Below are positions 7,113-15,732 of a stretch of DNA of 20,099 bases, piece by piece. The stretch's first letter is position 1; each line of letters begins with the position of its first letter. Made by a program: the position numbers and the translations under genes. Source of the stretch: a virus; the IMG/VR virus record IMGVR_UViG_3300020169_000153, positions 1-20,099 of that record; one strand, given 5' to 3'. A model generated the notes under the pieces. The model ran no database searches. It was not told the origin of the DNA and was given only the letters and a program-made list of their open reading frames with translations.

Positions 7113-10100
7113 ATGCCAAATTGGAAAAAAGTAATTACCAGTGGTAGTAACGCTGAGCTGAATGAAATAAAATTAACAGGTCTTTCAACCCAAGGATCTG
7201 AAGAAACAACCCTAGTAATAAATAGTGATGGTACAGTAGGTACCAGAGAAAATGCTGCATCTAGTGGTACATCAGGTTCTTCTGGGAGTTCAGGTACTTC
7301 TGGATCAAGTGGTTCATCAGGTACTAGTGGTTCATCTGGATCTTCAGGAACTTCAGGTTCTTCAGGTTCTTCAGGTTCTTCAGGAACTTCAGGAGTAGAT
7401 GGTACTTCAGGTACTTCGGGGGCAGATGGTTCTTCTGGAACATCAGGAACTTCAGGTTCAAGTGGATCAAGTGGTACTTCAGGTACTTCAGGAGCAGATG
7501 GTACTTCAGGGACATCCGGTACATCTGGTAATTCAGGTAGTTCAGGATCTTCAGGAACTTCAGGAGCAGACGGTTCATCAGGTACATCAGGAACTTCAGG
7601 TTCATCTGGATCAAGTGGTACTTCAGGTTCAAGTGGTTCATCTGGTACATCGGGTAATTCAGGCTCATCAGGGTCTTCAGGAACATCTGGAACTTCAGGA
7701 GCAGATGGTTCATCGGGTACATCAGGAACTTCGGGTTCAAGTGGTTCATCAGGTACATCAGGTAATTCAGGTTCTTCAGGTTCATCAGGAACATCTGGGA
7801 CTTCTGGAGCAGATGGCTCTTCAGGTTCTTCAGGGACATCAGGAGCAGATGGTTCATCAGGAACATCTGGAACTTCGGGTTCAAGTGGTTCATCAGGTAC
7901 ATCTGGAAATTCAGGAACATCAGGAACATCAGGAACATCAGGTACATCAGGATCCAGTGGATCAAGTGGTGTATCAGGTTCAAGTGGTTCATCTGGTTCT
8001 TCAGGTTCATCTGGTTCATCAGGTACATCTGGAGATTCAGGAACAAGTGGAACTTCAGGTTCTTCAGGAACTTCAGGTTCAAGTGGTTCATCAGGAACTT
8101 CGGGAGCAGATGGTTCATCAGGAACATCTGGAACTTCGGGTTCATCAGGCTCATCAGGAAATTCAGGAAGTTCAGGCTCAAGTGGTACATCTGGTACTTC
8201 AGGTTCAAGTGGTTCATCAGGTACATCAGGTAATTCAGGTTCAAGTGGATCCTCAGGAACAAGTGGTACTTCAGGTTCAAGTGGTTCATCAGGTACATCT
8301 GGTAACTCAGGAACAAGTGGAACTTCAGGTTCTTCAGGTACAAGTGGTTCATCTGGTACAAGCGGCTCTTCAGGTTCATCGGGTACATCAGGACAAGATG
8401 GTAACTTTGGTGGTGCTACATTTGACTATACTTTTAATGTTTCTACTACAATATCAAACCCAGGTTCGGGTAAAGTAAGATTAAATAATGCAACACAAAC
8501 TTCTGCAACTATATCGGCGATTAGTGAAACTGATGATGATGGAAATTCTGTTCAATCATTTTTTGAAACAATAGATTCTTCAACCTCAGCTATAAAAGGT
8601 CATATGAGATTATCAGATAAAGATGATCCCTCTGATTTTATATTATTTGCTATTGATGAATTAGTTGATCAAGGATCTTGGTGGCAATTTACAATAATAT
8701 TTGAAGCACAAGGGGGTAATGCTTTAACAAATAATGAAGATATTATAGCATCATTTGTAACAACAGGTGATAGAGGTGACGATGGTACTTCAGGTTCAAG
8801 TGGTTCATCTGGTACTAGTGGTTCATCTGGTACTAGTGGTTCATCAGGAACTTCAGGTTCAAGTGGTTCATCAGGAACAAGTGGTAATTCAGGAACAAGT
8901 GGAACTTCAGGGACTTCAGGAACTTCAGGTTCATCAGGTTCTTCTGGAACTAGTGGTTCATCTGGTTCTTCAGGAACATCTGGAAATTCAGGTACATCCG
9001 GAACTTCAGGAAATTCAGGCTCAAGTGGTTCTTCTGGAGTGTCAGGCTCAAGTGGATCTTCTGGAACAAGTGGTACATCAGGAACTTCAGGCTCAAGTGG
9101 ATCAAGTGGTGTATCAGGTTCATCAGGTTCTTCAGGAACAAGTGGTAACTCAGGAACAAGTGGTACCTCAGGATCTTCAGGAACAAGTGGTTCATCTGGT
9201 TCTTCAGGAACATCTGGTAATTCAGGTTCAAGTGGTTCTTCGGGAACATCAGGAGCAGATGGAACAAGTGGTACTTCAGGTTCATCAGGCTCATCAGGAA
9301 CTTCAGGAAGTTCAGGCTCAAGTGGTACATCCGGTAATTCAGGTACATCGGGTTCTTCTGGATCTTCAGGAACATCTGGTAATTCAGGTACTTCAGGAAC
9401 AAGTGGTAATTCAGGTTCTAGTGGTTCTTCCGGAGTATCAGGCTCAAGTGGTTCTTCAGGGACATCAGGTAATTCGGGTTCAAGTGGTTCTTCGGGAACA
9501 TCAGGAGCAGATGGAACAAGTGGTACTTCTGGAACAAGTGGTAATTCAGGCTCAAGTGGTTCTTCCGGAGTATCCGGCTCAAGTGGTTCTTCAGGGACAT
9601 CAGGTACATCTGGTAACTCAGGTAGTTCAGGTTCATCAGGTATTAGTGGTTCTTCAGGTTCTTCAGGGACATCAGGTACATCTGGTAACTCAGGTAGTTC
9701 AGGATCTTCAGGAACTTCAGGTTCAAGTGGTTCATCAGGTACATCAGGTTCTTCTGGATCCTCAGGAACATCTGGTAATTCAGGTTCATCAGGTTCAAGT
9801 GGAACAAGTGGTGCTGCTACTATTGGAAATAATGGTGATAATAGAGTAATAACAGCTACTGGTATTGCTGGATCAGTAAATGCTGAAGCAAATTTATTAT
9901 TTGATGGTAGTATATTAAATATTGATGGTTATATTGAGTACGAAGAACCAGCAAGTGCTAATGAAACTGTTGGAGAAATAGTAACCTTTGGTACCTTTAG
10001 TACTATTAATGGTAGTATTGCAGCAGGAGATCTTGTTGTTAGTTTTAGTGCATTATCTGCTCTTAATTGGAAATTAGCAGAAAGCGATACTGAAGATAAT

Positions 10101-10346
10101 GCTAAAGGAATGTTAGGAATAGCTTTAGGTACTAGTGCTGGTAGTGGAGTTCTAATTAGAGGATTTGCTAAATTTTCTGCTTTTCCAAATTCATATGGTG
10201 TTCCTTTATATATTGGATCTACTGCTGGAGAGGTATCTACCTCTGCACCTACAGGTAATGGGGATATAGCTAGGGTAATAGGTTATAGTATTGAAAATGG
10301 AAAGATTTATTTACACCCAGATAACACTTGGGTTAAAAGAGCTTAA
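7113..10346 (+). CDS. Giant collagen-like tail fibre protein
   Basis: The 1077-residue protein has an N-terminal module (1-49; NWKKVITSGSNAEL, GTRENAAS) shared with the fibre at 5394. Gly-X-Y shaft 1 spans about 50-430, a globular insert about 431-557, Gly-X-Y shaft 2 about 558-900, and a C-terminal domain 901-1077. The insert begins FGGATFDYTFNVSTTISNP and ends with ASFVTTGDRGDDG; this domain recurs inside collagen-like phage proteins. The C-terminal domain ends with ARVIGYSIENGKIYLHPDNTWV, split here as residues about 1049-1060 and 1061-1070, typical of fibre-tip or capping domains. X is mainly Ser, Thr, Asn or Ala and Y is Ser or Asp; proline is absent from both shafts. It is likely a trimeric, long adhesion fibre. 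It is followed without a terminator by another fibre-like gene and four sugar-modifying genes. Confidence 0.87.
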   Translation: MPNWKKVITSGSNAELNEIKLTGLSTQGSEETTLVINSDGTVGTRENAASSGTSGSSGSSGTSGSSGSSGTSGSSGSSGTSGSSGSSGSSGTSGVDGTSGTSGADGSSGTSGTSGSSGSSGTSGTSGADGTSGTSGTSGNSGSSGSSGTSGADGSSGTSGTSGSSGSSGTSGSSGSSGTSGNSGSSGSSGTSGTSGADGSSGTSGTSGSSGSSGTSGNSGSSGSSGTSGTSGADGSSGSSGTSGADGSSGTSGTSGSSGSSGTSGNSGTSGTSGTSGTSGSSGSSGVSGSSGSSGSSGSSGSSGTSGDSGTSGTSGSSGTSGSSGSSGTSGADGSSGTSGTSGSSGSSGNSGSSGSSGTSGTSGSSGSSGTSGNSGSSGSSGTSGTSGSSGSSGTSGNSGTSGTSGSSGTSGSSGTSGSSGSSGTSGQDGNFGGATFDYTFNVSTTISNPGSGKVRLNNATQTSATISAISETDDDGNSVQSFFETIDSSTSAIKGHMRLSDKDDPSDFILFAIDELVDQGSWWQFTIIFEAQGGNALTNNEDIIASFVTTGDRGDDGTSGSSGSSGTSGSSGTSGSSGTSGSSGSSGTSGNSGTSGTSGTSGTSGSSGSSGTSGSSGSSGTSGNSGTSGTSGNSGSSGSSGVSGSSGSSGTSGTSGTSGSSGSSGVSGSSGSSGTSGNSGTSGTSGSSGTSGSSGSSGTSGNSGSSGSSGTSGADGTSGTSGSSGSSGTSGSSGSSGTSGNSGTSGSSGSSGTSGNSGTSGTSGNSGSSGSSGVSGSSGSSGTSGNSGSSGSSGTSGADGTSGTSGTSGNSGSSGSSGVSGSSGSSGTSGTSGNSGSSGSSGISGSSGSSGTSGTSGNSGSSGSSGTSGSSGSSGTSGSSGSSGTSGNSGSSGSSGTSGAATIGNNGDNRVITATGIAGSVNAEANLLFDGSILNIDGYIEYEEPASANETVGEIVTFGTFSTINGSIAAGDLVVSFSALSALNWKLAESDTEDNAKGMLGIALGTSAGSGVLIRGFAKFSAFPNSYGVPLYIGSTAGEVSTSAPTGNGDIARVIGYSIENGKIYLHPDNTWVKRA
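7260..8402 (+). repeat. Gly-X-Y coding repeat tract 1 of the giant fibre
   Basis: About 1.1 kb of imperfect 9-bp-type units encodes roughly 127 Gly-X-Y triplets. Larger blocks recur, for example GAGCAGATGGTTCATC followed by GTACATCAGGAACTTCGG near 7700 and similarly near 7850, suggesting growth by unequal recombination. Confidence 0.92.
8784..9812 (+). repeat. Gly-X-Y coding repeat tract 2 of the giant fibre
   Basis: About 1 kb of the same repeat type encodes about 114 triplets. It has more GNS and GVS triplets than the tract in the shorter fibre. It contains an exact 47-bp duplication, listed separately. Confidence 0.92.
9585..9703 (+). repeat. Exact 47-bp direct duplication offset by 72 bp
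   Basis: Bases 9585-9631 and 9657-9703 are identical over 47 positions. The offset of 72 bp is eight 9-bp units and keeps the frame. This indicates recent in-frame duplication within the shaft. Confidence 0.88.
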
Positions 10347-10361
10347 AAATCATTTTAAAAT

Positions 10362-11072
10362 ATGTCTACAACAACTATAAATGCAGGTAAACAAACAGCA
10401 GCTCAATCTGGTACTAAATCTAGTTGGTCGGCAGCTAGAGATGCTACTTCTTCTGCTATACATGTTAATTATACTACATTTCAATCAAATAATACTTCAG
10501 CTATTAGAGAATTATATAGTTCAGGTCCAAAAGGAGGTGCTTATCGATTAAATAGAGCATTTTTCTTTTTCGATACTTCAACCATAACTGATACTATTAC
10601 TGCTATAGATTTAAAAATACAAGGAGCTACAAATGGAGGTTATAATACTAGAGTTGCAAAAAGTACAGCTTTTGGTACTAGTGGTGGAAGTGCATATGTT
10701 AATACAGACTTTAATAATTGGACTACCACAAATGGTCTTCTTCCTACTCCTTATAATGCTTCAAACCACGTTTGGTCCACATCAACAAATACTATCACGT
10801 TGAATGCAACAGCAATTTCTGATGCTAATAGTAATAACTATCTTAATTTAGTAGTTGTAGGTGGTAGTTTTGATTATACTAATACAGAAATGCTTTTACC
10901 CCAAGATTTACTAGGAGGTATTCAATTTGCTAGTACAACAGTATTCCCACAATTATTTATAACACACTCTGCTCCTTCATATGGCAATGACATAATTGGG
11001 ATACCTAATAGTAAATATACAAAAGTAATTGATATATCTAAATCTGATATATCTGAAATAATAGGAGTGTAA
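10362..11072 (+). CDS. Fibre-like structural protein, possible carbohydrate-binding fold
   Basis: The 236-residue product starts 15 bases after the giant fibre stop. It is Ser/Thr/Asn-rich and beta-prone. The segment YRLNRAFFFFDTSTITDTIT (about 61-80) followed by AIDLKIQG resembles the jelly-roll type domains (DNRLRE/CBM96-like) found at ends of secreted and phage adhesins. The last 28 residues, with KYTKVIDISKSDISEIIGV, form a short tail of a kind seen at the ends of marine phage fibre proteins. No catalytic motif is visible. Its place between the giant fibre and the sugar genes suggests a fibre tip or accessory adhesin. The jelly-roll assignment is tentative. Confidence 0.65.
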   Translation: MSTTTINAGKQTAAQSGTKSSWSAARDATSSAIHVNYTTFQSNNTSAIRELYSSGPKGGAYRLNRAFFFFDTSTITDTITAIDLKIQGATNGGYNTRVAKSTAFGTSGGSAYVNTDFNNWTTTNGLLPTPYNASNHVWSTSTNTITLNATAISDANSNNYLNLVVVGGSFDYTNTEMLLPQDLLGGIQFASTTVFPQLFITHSAPSYGNDIIGIPNSKYTKVIDISKSDISEIIGV

Positions 11073-11130
11073 TATAATGTGGAGTAGATAAATAGTTTAC
11101 GTATATTGGTTTTAAATAAAAAAGTTATAA

Positions 11131-12006
11131 ATGAATATTATTTTCCAAATAGATGGTGGTCTAGGTAAAAGCATTATGGCAACTGCCATGATAAAAGTAA
11201 TAAAAAAACAATATAAAAATTCTAATTTAATAGTAGTAACATCTTATACAGATGTATTTTTAAACAACCCCTATGTATTTGCGGTACATCAAATTGGCCA
11301 ACTAAATGGTTTATATCTTAAATATATTAAAGATAAAGATTGTAAAGTTTTTGCTACTGAACCTTATAAAGATACAGACTTTATAACAGAGAAACCTATA
11401 AATTTACTTAAAACTTGGTGTAAAATTTTAGGGTTAAATTATAATAATGAACAACCTCAAATATATTTAACTCAACCTGAGATAGATTATTTTTCTCCTT
11501 ATTATCTTAAAGATAAACCTATTTTAACAATCCACCCCCATGGTGGTCCAGAAGGACTTGGGTATCAATATACTTGGACAAGAGATATCCCAACACCCAT
11601 TATAAAACAAATAATAGAATATTATAAAGAATCTCATTTAATAATTCACATTAAGAGGAAGGACCAAATAGTATATGAGAATACTCTTCAAGCTTTAGAT
11701 GGGTATAGAAGCATAGCAATATTATTACAAATGTCTGATAAAAGATTACTTATAGATTCTTTTACACAACATATGGCTGCTGCTTTAAATTTAAAATCAA
11801 CAGTATGTTGGGTTACAACTAAACCGGAAATATTTGGTTATAAAATACATAATAACATAATAGCTGAACCCTTTACTAAAGAACCAGATTATACTTCTAA
11901 AATTTATAATCCAACTTTTTTATCTGAAAATATACACTCAATTCCTTATAATGATTTGAATGAAGTATTTGATATAGATAAAATAACCTCCTCCTTAAAT
12001 CAATAA
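11131..12006 (+). CDS. GT9-like (GT-B) glycosyltransferase
   Basis: The 291-residue protein has the two-lobed pattern of heptosyltransferase-like GT9 enzymes. The N-terminal part FQIDGGLGKSIMATAMIKVI (about 5-24) is followed by LIVVTSYTDVFLNNPYV, a nucleotide-sugar-transferase-like Rossmann start. The second lobe has ILTIHPHGGPEGLGYQYTW (about 131-149), HLIIHIKRK, and DSFTQHMAAALN beginning near D209, which corresponds to the DTGPMHLAAALG loop of GT9. It has no signal peptide and should act in the infected cell cytoplasm. It is short for GT9, lacks the cysteine finger present in the next protein, and lies 2 bases upstream of it. Substrate is unknown; an ADP-heptose or related donor is only a family-based guess. 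Confidence 0.75.
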   Translation: MNIIFQIDGGLGKSIMATAMIKVIKKQYKNSNLIVVTSYTDVFLNNPYVFAVHQIGQLNGLYLKYIKDKDCKVFATEPYKDTDFITEKPINLLKTWCKILGLNYNNEQPQIYLTQPEIDYFSPYYLKDKPILTIHPHGGPEGLGYQYTWTRDIPTPIIKQIIEYYKESHLIIHIKRKDQIVYENTLQALDGYRSIAILLQMSDKRLLIDSFTQHMAAALNLKSTVCWVTTKPEIFGYKIHNNIIAEPFTKEPDYTSKIYNPTFLSENIHSIPYNDLNEVFDIDKITSSLNQ

Positions 12007-12008
12007 AA

Positions 12009-14297
12009 ATGTTAGATAAAAAACCAAAATTACATCTCCATAGTTGTTATATAGGAACAACAGGATTTAATAACCATACTAGAGATTTTTTTAGAGAAAT
12101 ATCTAAAACATATAAAATAAAAGTTAGAAATTTTACTGTTGGTAAACATTGGAAAGGTTTAGAAGACGAACCCTTTAATAAAGAAGAATATTTAACAACT
12201 TCTGATAAAATTTTTCTAGATCAACAAACATATTTTAATAATGAACATCAATTAAATGATTTTCCAATTTATCAAAATTACCCAAATGTTTTTACCCCTG
12301 ATCTTAATATAATTTTAGCTGAAGTAAATCACCATTATTTTTACCAAGACTATAAAGGTCCAAAGATAGGATACACAGTATGGGAAACAACTCGATACCC
12401 TGATTATTTCTTTGATAAATTAAAAGAATATGAACAATTATGGGTACCTTCAGAATGGCAAAAACAATGCAATATAGAGCAAGGAATGCCTGAGGATAAA
12501 ATAAAAGTAATACCAGAGGCTGTTGATTCCAACATCTTCCACCCAAACCCAGATGTAACTTTACCTGAATATGATGATGGTAGGTTTAAATTTGTCCATT
12601 TTGGTAGATGGGATTATAGAAAATCTACTAAAGAAATAATAGAAGCGTTTTTAGAAGAATTTGGAGAAGATGAACCTATAGATTTAGTTTTATCTATAGA
12701 CAATAGATTTGCAAAGGATAAATTAGAGACTACTGAAAATAGATTAAAACATTATAAACTTTTAGATCCTAGATTAAAAATTAAACATTTTCCTTCTAGA
12801 GAAGACTATGTAAAATATTTACAAAAGGGTCATGTATTTCTATCCTGTGCTCGTGCTGAAGGGTGGAATTTACCTTTAATAGAAGCAATGGCATGTGGTA
12901 CACCTTCTATTTATTCTAACTGTAGTGCCCAATTACAATTTGCAGAAGGTAAAGGATTACCTGTTAAAATAACAGGTAAAAAACCCGCTATAATGGGTGA
13001 ATATAGTACATTCTCTCAATCTGATATGACAGGTGAATTTTATACTCCTGATTATGAAGACTTAAAAAAAGTAATGAGGGATGCTTATAAAAATTATGAT
13101 AGACATAAAAAACAAGCATTAAAAGAATCTAAAGAAATAAGAGATAAATTTACTTGGGAAAGAGCTGCAAAACTAGCAAGTATAGAAATTGATAGATTAT
13201 ATAATAATCTTCCTGAAAATAAAGTAGAAATAAGTTTTGGTGAAGGACCTAAAGTTCAAACTTATGGTACTAAAAATAAAAAATATTTTGTAGAGTTTAT
13301 TGATTCACGAAATGATAAAGTTATCCATTCTTCTACTATTACAAATAATATGTGGACTACGTGTAGTAAACAATATTATATTCCCTGGATTATTAAAATT
13401 AATGGAGAAATAGTACATAAATTAAATTTAAAAAATAAAGTTGTTAAAATATCATTAGATTCAAAATCAGTAGGTGATACTTTAGCATGGGTACCCCAAA
13501 TTTTAGAATTTCAAAATAAACATAAATGTGAAATAATAGCTTCAACTTTTCACAATGAGTGGTTTGAAAACTTGGAAGCATATAAAAATATTAAGTTTGT
13601 ACAACCCAATTCCAATGTTGAGGCTTATGCTCATTATACAATAGGATGGTTTAAAAATAATAAAAAATGGGATGAAGGTTTTAAAAACCCAAATTCCCCT
13701 AATACTATCCCTTTAATTCAGACTATTACAGATATATTAGGTTTACCATATAAAGAAATTAATAAAGGTGTCAATTTCACCCCAGGTAAAAGACCTATAA
13801 AAGGAAAATATATTTGTATAGGACCTAAATCAACAGCAGGTTTAAAAGAATGGCCTTATCAAAATTGGAGAGAACTAGCAAAAAAATTGCATAAAAAAGG
13901 ATATAAAATAGTTAATTTATCTTATGAAGGATTTAAAGGAACTAATATAATTAATAAACAAAAATTAAATTGGGATAAAACATTTAATTACCTCCATCAC
14001 GCAGATTTATTTATAGGATTAGGATCAGGTTTATCTTGGGTTAATTGGGCTTTAAATAAAGAAACAGTAATGATTAATAATTTTATCCCCTATGGTTATG
14101 AATTTACTAGTTACTTAACTAAAATCGAAAATAATTCTGTATGTAATAATTGTTGGGTAAGTAAAGATTATACTTTTGATGCTGGTGATTGGGATTGGTG
14201 CCCTAAAAATAAAGGAACTAAAGACCAACATATTTGTCAGAAATCAATAACAGTAGACCAAGTATATAATAAAGTTATAAATATTTTAAATGGTTAA
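12009..14297 (+). CDS. GT4 glycosyltransferase fused to a BAHT (Aah/TibC-like) protein heptosyltransferase domain
   Basis: The 762-residue protein is bipartite. Residues 1 to about 400 are a GT-B GT4-type transferase: FKFVHFGRWDYRKSTKEIIE (194-213) and CARAEGWNLPLIEAMACGTP (280-299) with the E-X7-E pair E284/E292. Residues about 426-762 match the bacterial autotransporter heptosyltransferase family: VKISLDSKSVGDTLAWVPQI (479-498), CEIIASTFHNEWF, KSTAGLKEWPYQNWREL, HADLFIGLGSGLSWVNWALN (664-683), and a four-cysteine set C712, C715, C731 and C743 in CNNCW and WCP contexts, corresponding to the metal (iron) finger described for TibC. BAHT enzymes transfer heptose to serines of surface adhesins. 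The next gene overlaps by 8 bases. The likely acceptor is the Ser-rich fibre, by inference. Confidence 0.86.
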   Translation: MLDKKPKLHLHSCYIGTTGFNNHTRDFFREISKTYKIKVRNFTVGKHWKGLEDEPFNKEEYLTTSDKIFLDQQTYFNNEHQLNDFPIYQNYPNVFTPDLNIILAEVNHHYFYQDYKGPKIGYTVWETTRYPDYFFDKLKEYEQLWVPSEWQKQCNIEQGMPEDKIKVIPEAVDSNIFHPNPDVTLPEYDDGRFKFVHFGRWDYRKSTKEIIEAFLEEFGEDEPIDLVLSIDNRFAKDKLETTENRLKHYKLLDPRLKIKHFPSREDYVKYLQKGHVFLSCARAEGWNLPLIEAMACGTPSIYSNCSAQLQFAEGKGLPVKITGKKPAIMGEYSTFSQSDMTGEFYTPDYEDLKKVMRDAYKNYDRHKKQALKESKEIRDKFTWERAAKLASIEIDRLYNNLPENKVEISFGEGPKVQTYGTKNKKYFVEFIDSRNDKVIHSSTITNNMWTTCSKQYYIPWIIKINGEIVHKLNLKNKVVKISLDSKSVGDTLAWVPQILEFQNKHKCEIIASTFHNEWFENLEAYKNIKFVQPNSNVEAYAHYTIGWFKNNKKWDEGFKNPNSPNTIPLIQTITDILGLPYKEINKGVNFTPGKRPIKGKYICIGPKSTAGLKEWPYQNWRELAKKLHKKGYKIVNLSYEGFKGTNIINKQKLNWDKTFNYLHHADLFIGLGSGLSWVNWALNKETVMINNFIPYGYEFTSYLTKIENNSVCNNCWVSKDYTFDAGDWDWCPKNKGTKDQHICQKSITVDQVYNKVINILNG

Positions 14298-15732
14298 AAA
14301 AAATAAATTTACATGGATAACTGGAGGGGATAAAAGTTATTTATTAATGATAGAAATATTAGCTAAAAGTTTGTTAAAATATTCTAAATACAATCTTATA
14401 GTGTATAGTTTTAATTGTGATTCTACAATCGATTTACCTAATGTAACTAATAAAAGAATTGATTATATACCTAAACCTACGTCAAATTTTACACATGAAC
14501 CCGATTTATTTAATAAAGATTATTCTATTTACTTTGCTAAATATTTAGCAAGTTTAGATTCACTAAATGAAAATTTTAATAGTTTTGCTTGGATAGATGG
14601 TGATGCCTTTGCAACTAAAAATATAGATTCTTCATTACAGTATTTACCATCTTTAAAAGATTATCCATTATTTATGAAATATTTTAACCCTGATATATAC
14701 CAATGGAGACAACATGGAGGTATAAAATTAGATGGTAGATATGGTAATGAATTAGCTTCTATAAAAAATATAAAAAGAAATCCTAACAACAAATTAATAG
14801 CAACTGGGTTTTATTTTTACGATAAAAAAAGTAAACCCTTTTTTGAAAAATGTCTAGAATGGAATAAAGAATTAAATCAATATTCAATTAAAATCTATAT
14901 TGATGATAATGCCTTTTCAGAAGAAAGAGTAGCTAATAATATATTATGGGAAGAAGATAAAAAAGAAAATTTACCTATTACCTGGAATAATTATTACAGT
15001 TCAAAAGAAGAAACAATAGTAAATCCTTATTATTTAAAACAAGGATTTGATGTAATGTATGATACATTAACCCTTCAACCTTACTTTATTCATGGTCCCG
15101 ATCCTTCAGTAAAGCCTAAAAATGCTGAAACTTTAAAATTAGCCTTTAATGATTACCAAACTACTAAATTAATGGTTGTTGCTCACCCTGATGATGAATT
15201 AATATTTGGAGGAGCAGAATTAATAAAATATGGCCCAGAATATAAAGTTGTTTGTCTTACTAATAAATTAAATAAAATACGAAGTAAAGAATTTGAAACA
15301 GTAATGAAAAAATTAAATGTAGGTTCTTGGGAAATGTTTGATTATGAAGATACACTATACCCTACCCAACAATTTAATTTAAAAGATATTTTAAAAAGTA
15401 GAGAATGGGAAAAAATAGTTACTCATAATCCTATAGGTGAATATGGTCACCCACAACATAAACTAGTATTTGATATTATACTTAATATTACTAATGATTT
15501 TTACGTATTTGGTAAATCCCAACAAAAACTAGACCAAAATACTTTGGATACCAAAAATAATTTACTTACATTATATACGTCGGAAACACCTATTATAAAT
15601 CAATTATTAAATAATAATGGGGATTGGTTTAAAAGCAATGATCCTTTTACTAACTATATAGAATATGAGTGTATCGAAAAATACGATGTTAGTAAAAATA
15701 AAGATAACTATATAAAATGTTATGAAAAATAA
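14290..15732 (+). CDS. Probable GT-A glycosyltransferase fused to a PIG-L/LmbE-type N-deacetylase
   Basis: The 480-residue protein has two domains. Residues 1 to about 285 look like a GT-A nucleotide-sugar transferase with the metal-binding D-X-D in FAWIDGDAF (D103, D105) and an IATGFYFYDKKSKPFFEKCL segment (170-189). Residues about 293-410 match PIG-L/LmbE deacetylases: MVVAHPDDE (H299, D301, D302) and HNPIGEYGHPQHKLVF with H387 and H390 as the second zinc-binding pair. PIG-L enzymes remove the acetyl group from GlcNAc-type sugars. The fusion suggests addition of an N-acetylhexosamine and its deacetylation to an amino sugar. No membrane segment is present. The gene overlaps both neighbours, 8 and 11 bases, so the three are translationally linked. 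Confidence 0.83.
   Translation: MVKKNKFTWITGGDKSYLLMIEILAKSLLKYSKYNLIVYSFNCDSTIDLPNVTNKRIDYIPKPTSNFTHEPDLFNKDYSIYFAKYLASLDSLNENFNSFAWIDGDAFATKNIDSSLQYLPSLKDYPLFMKYFNPDIYQWRQHGGIKLDGRYGNELASIKNIKRNPNNKLIATGFYFYDKKSKPFFEKCLEWNKELNQYSIKIYIDDNAFSEERVANNILWEEDKKENLPITWNNYYSSKEETIVNPYYLKQGFDVMYDTLTLQPYFIHGPDPSVKPKNAETLKLAFNDYQTTKLMVVAHPDDELIFGGAELIKYGPEYKVVCLTNKLNKIRSKEFETVMKKLNVGSWEMFDYEDTLYPTQQFNLKDILKSREWEKIVTHNPIGEYGHPQHKLVFDIILNITNDFYVFGKSQQKLDQNTLDTKNNLLTLYTSETPIINQLLNNNGDWFKSNDPFTNYIEYECIEKYDVSKNKDNYIKCYEK

Noticed and set aside
7260-9812. CRISPR-like array appearance from dense short repeats
   Set aside because: Repeats are 9-bp coding units in frame with no unique spacers; they encode the Gly-X-Y shaft.
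11073-11130. Possible promoter between the fibre-like gene and the GT9-like gene
   Set aside because: TTTTAAATAAAA near 11110 is only weakly like the box set and lacks the ATATTTATAAT core, so I do not call it. If real, it would split the proposed operon.
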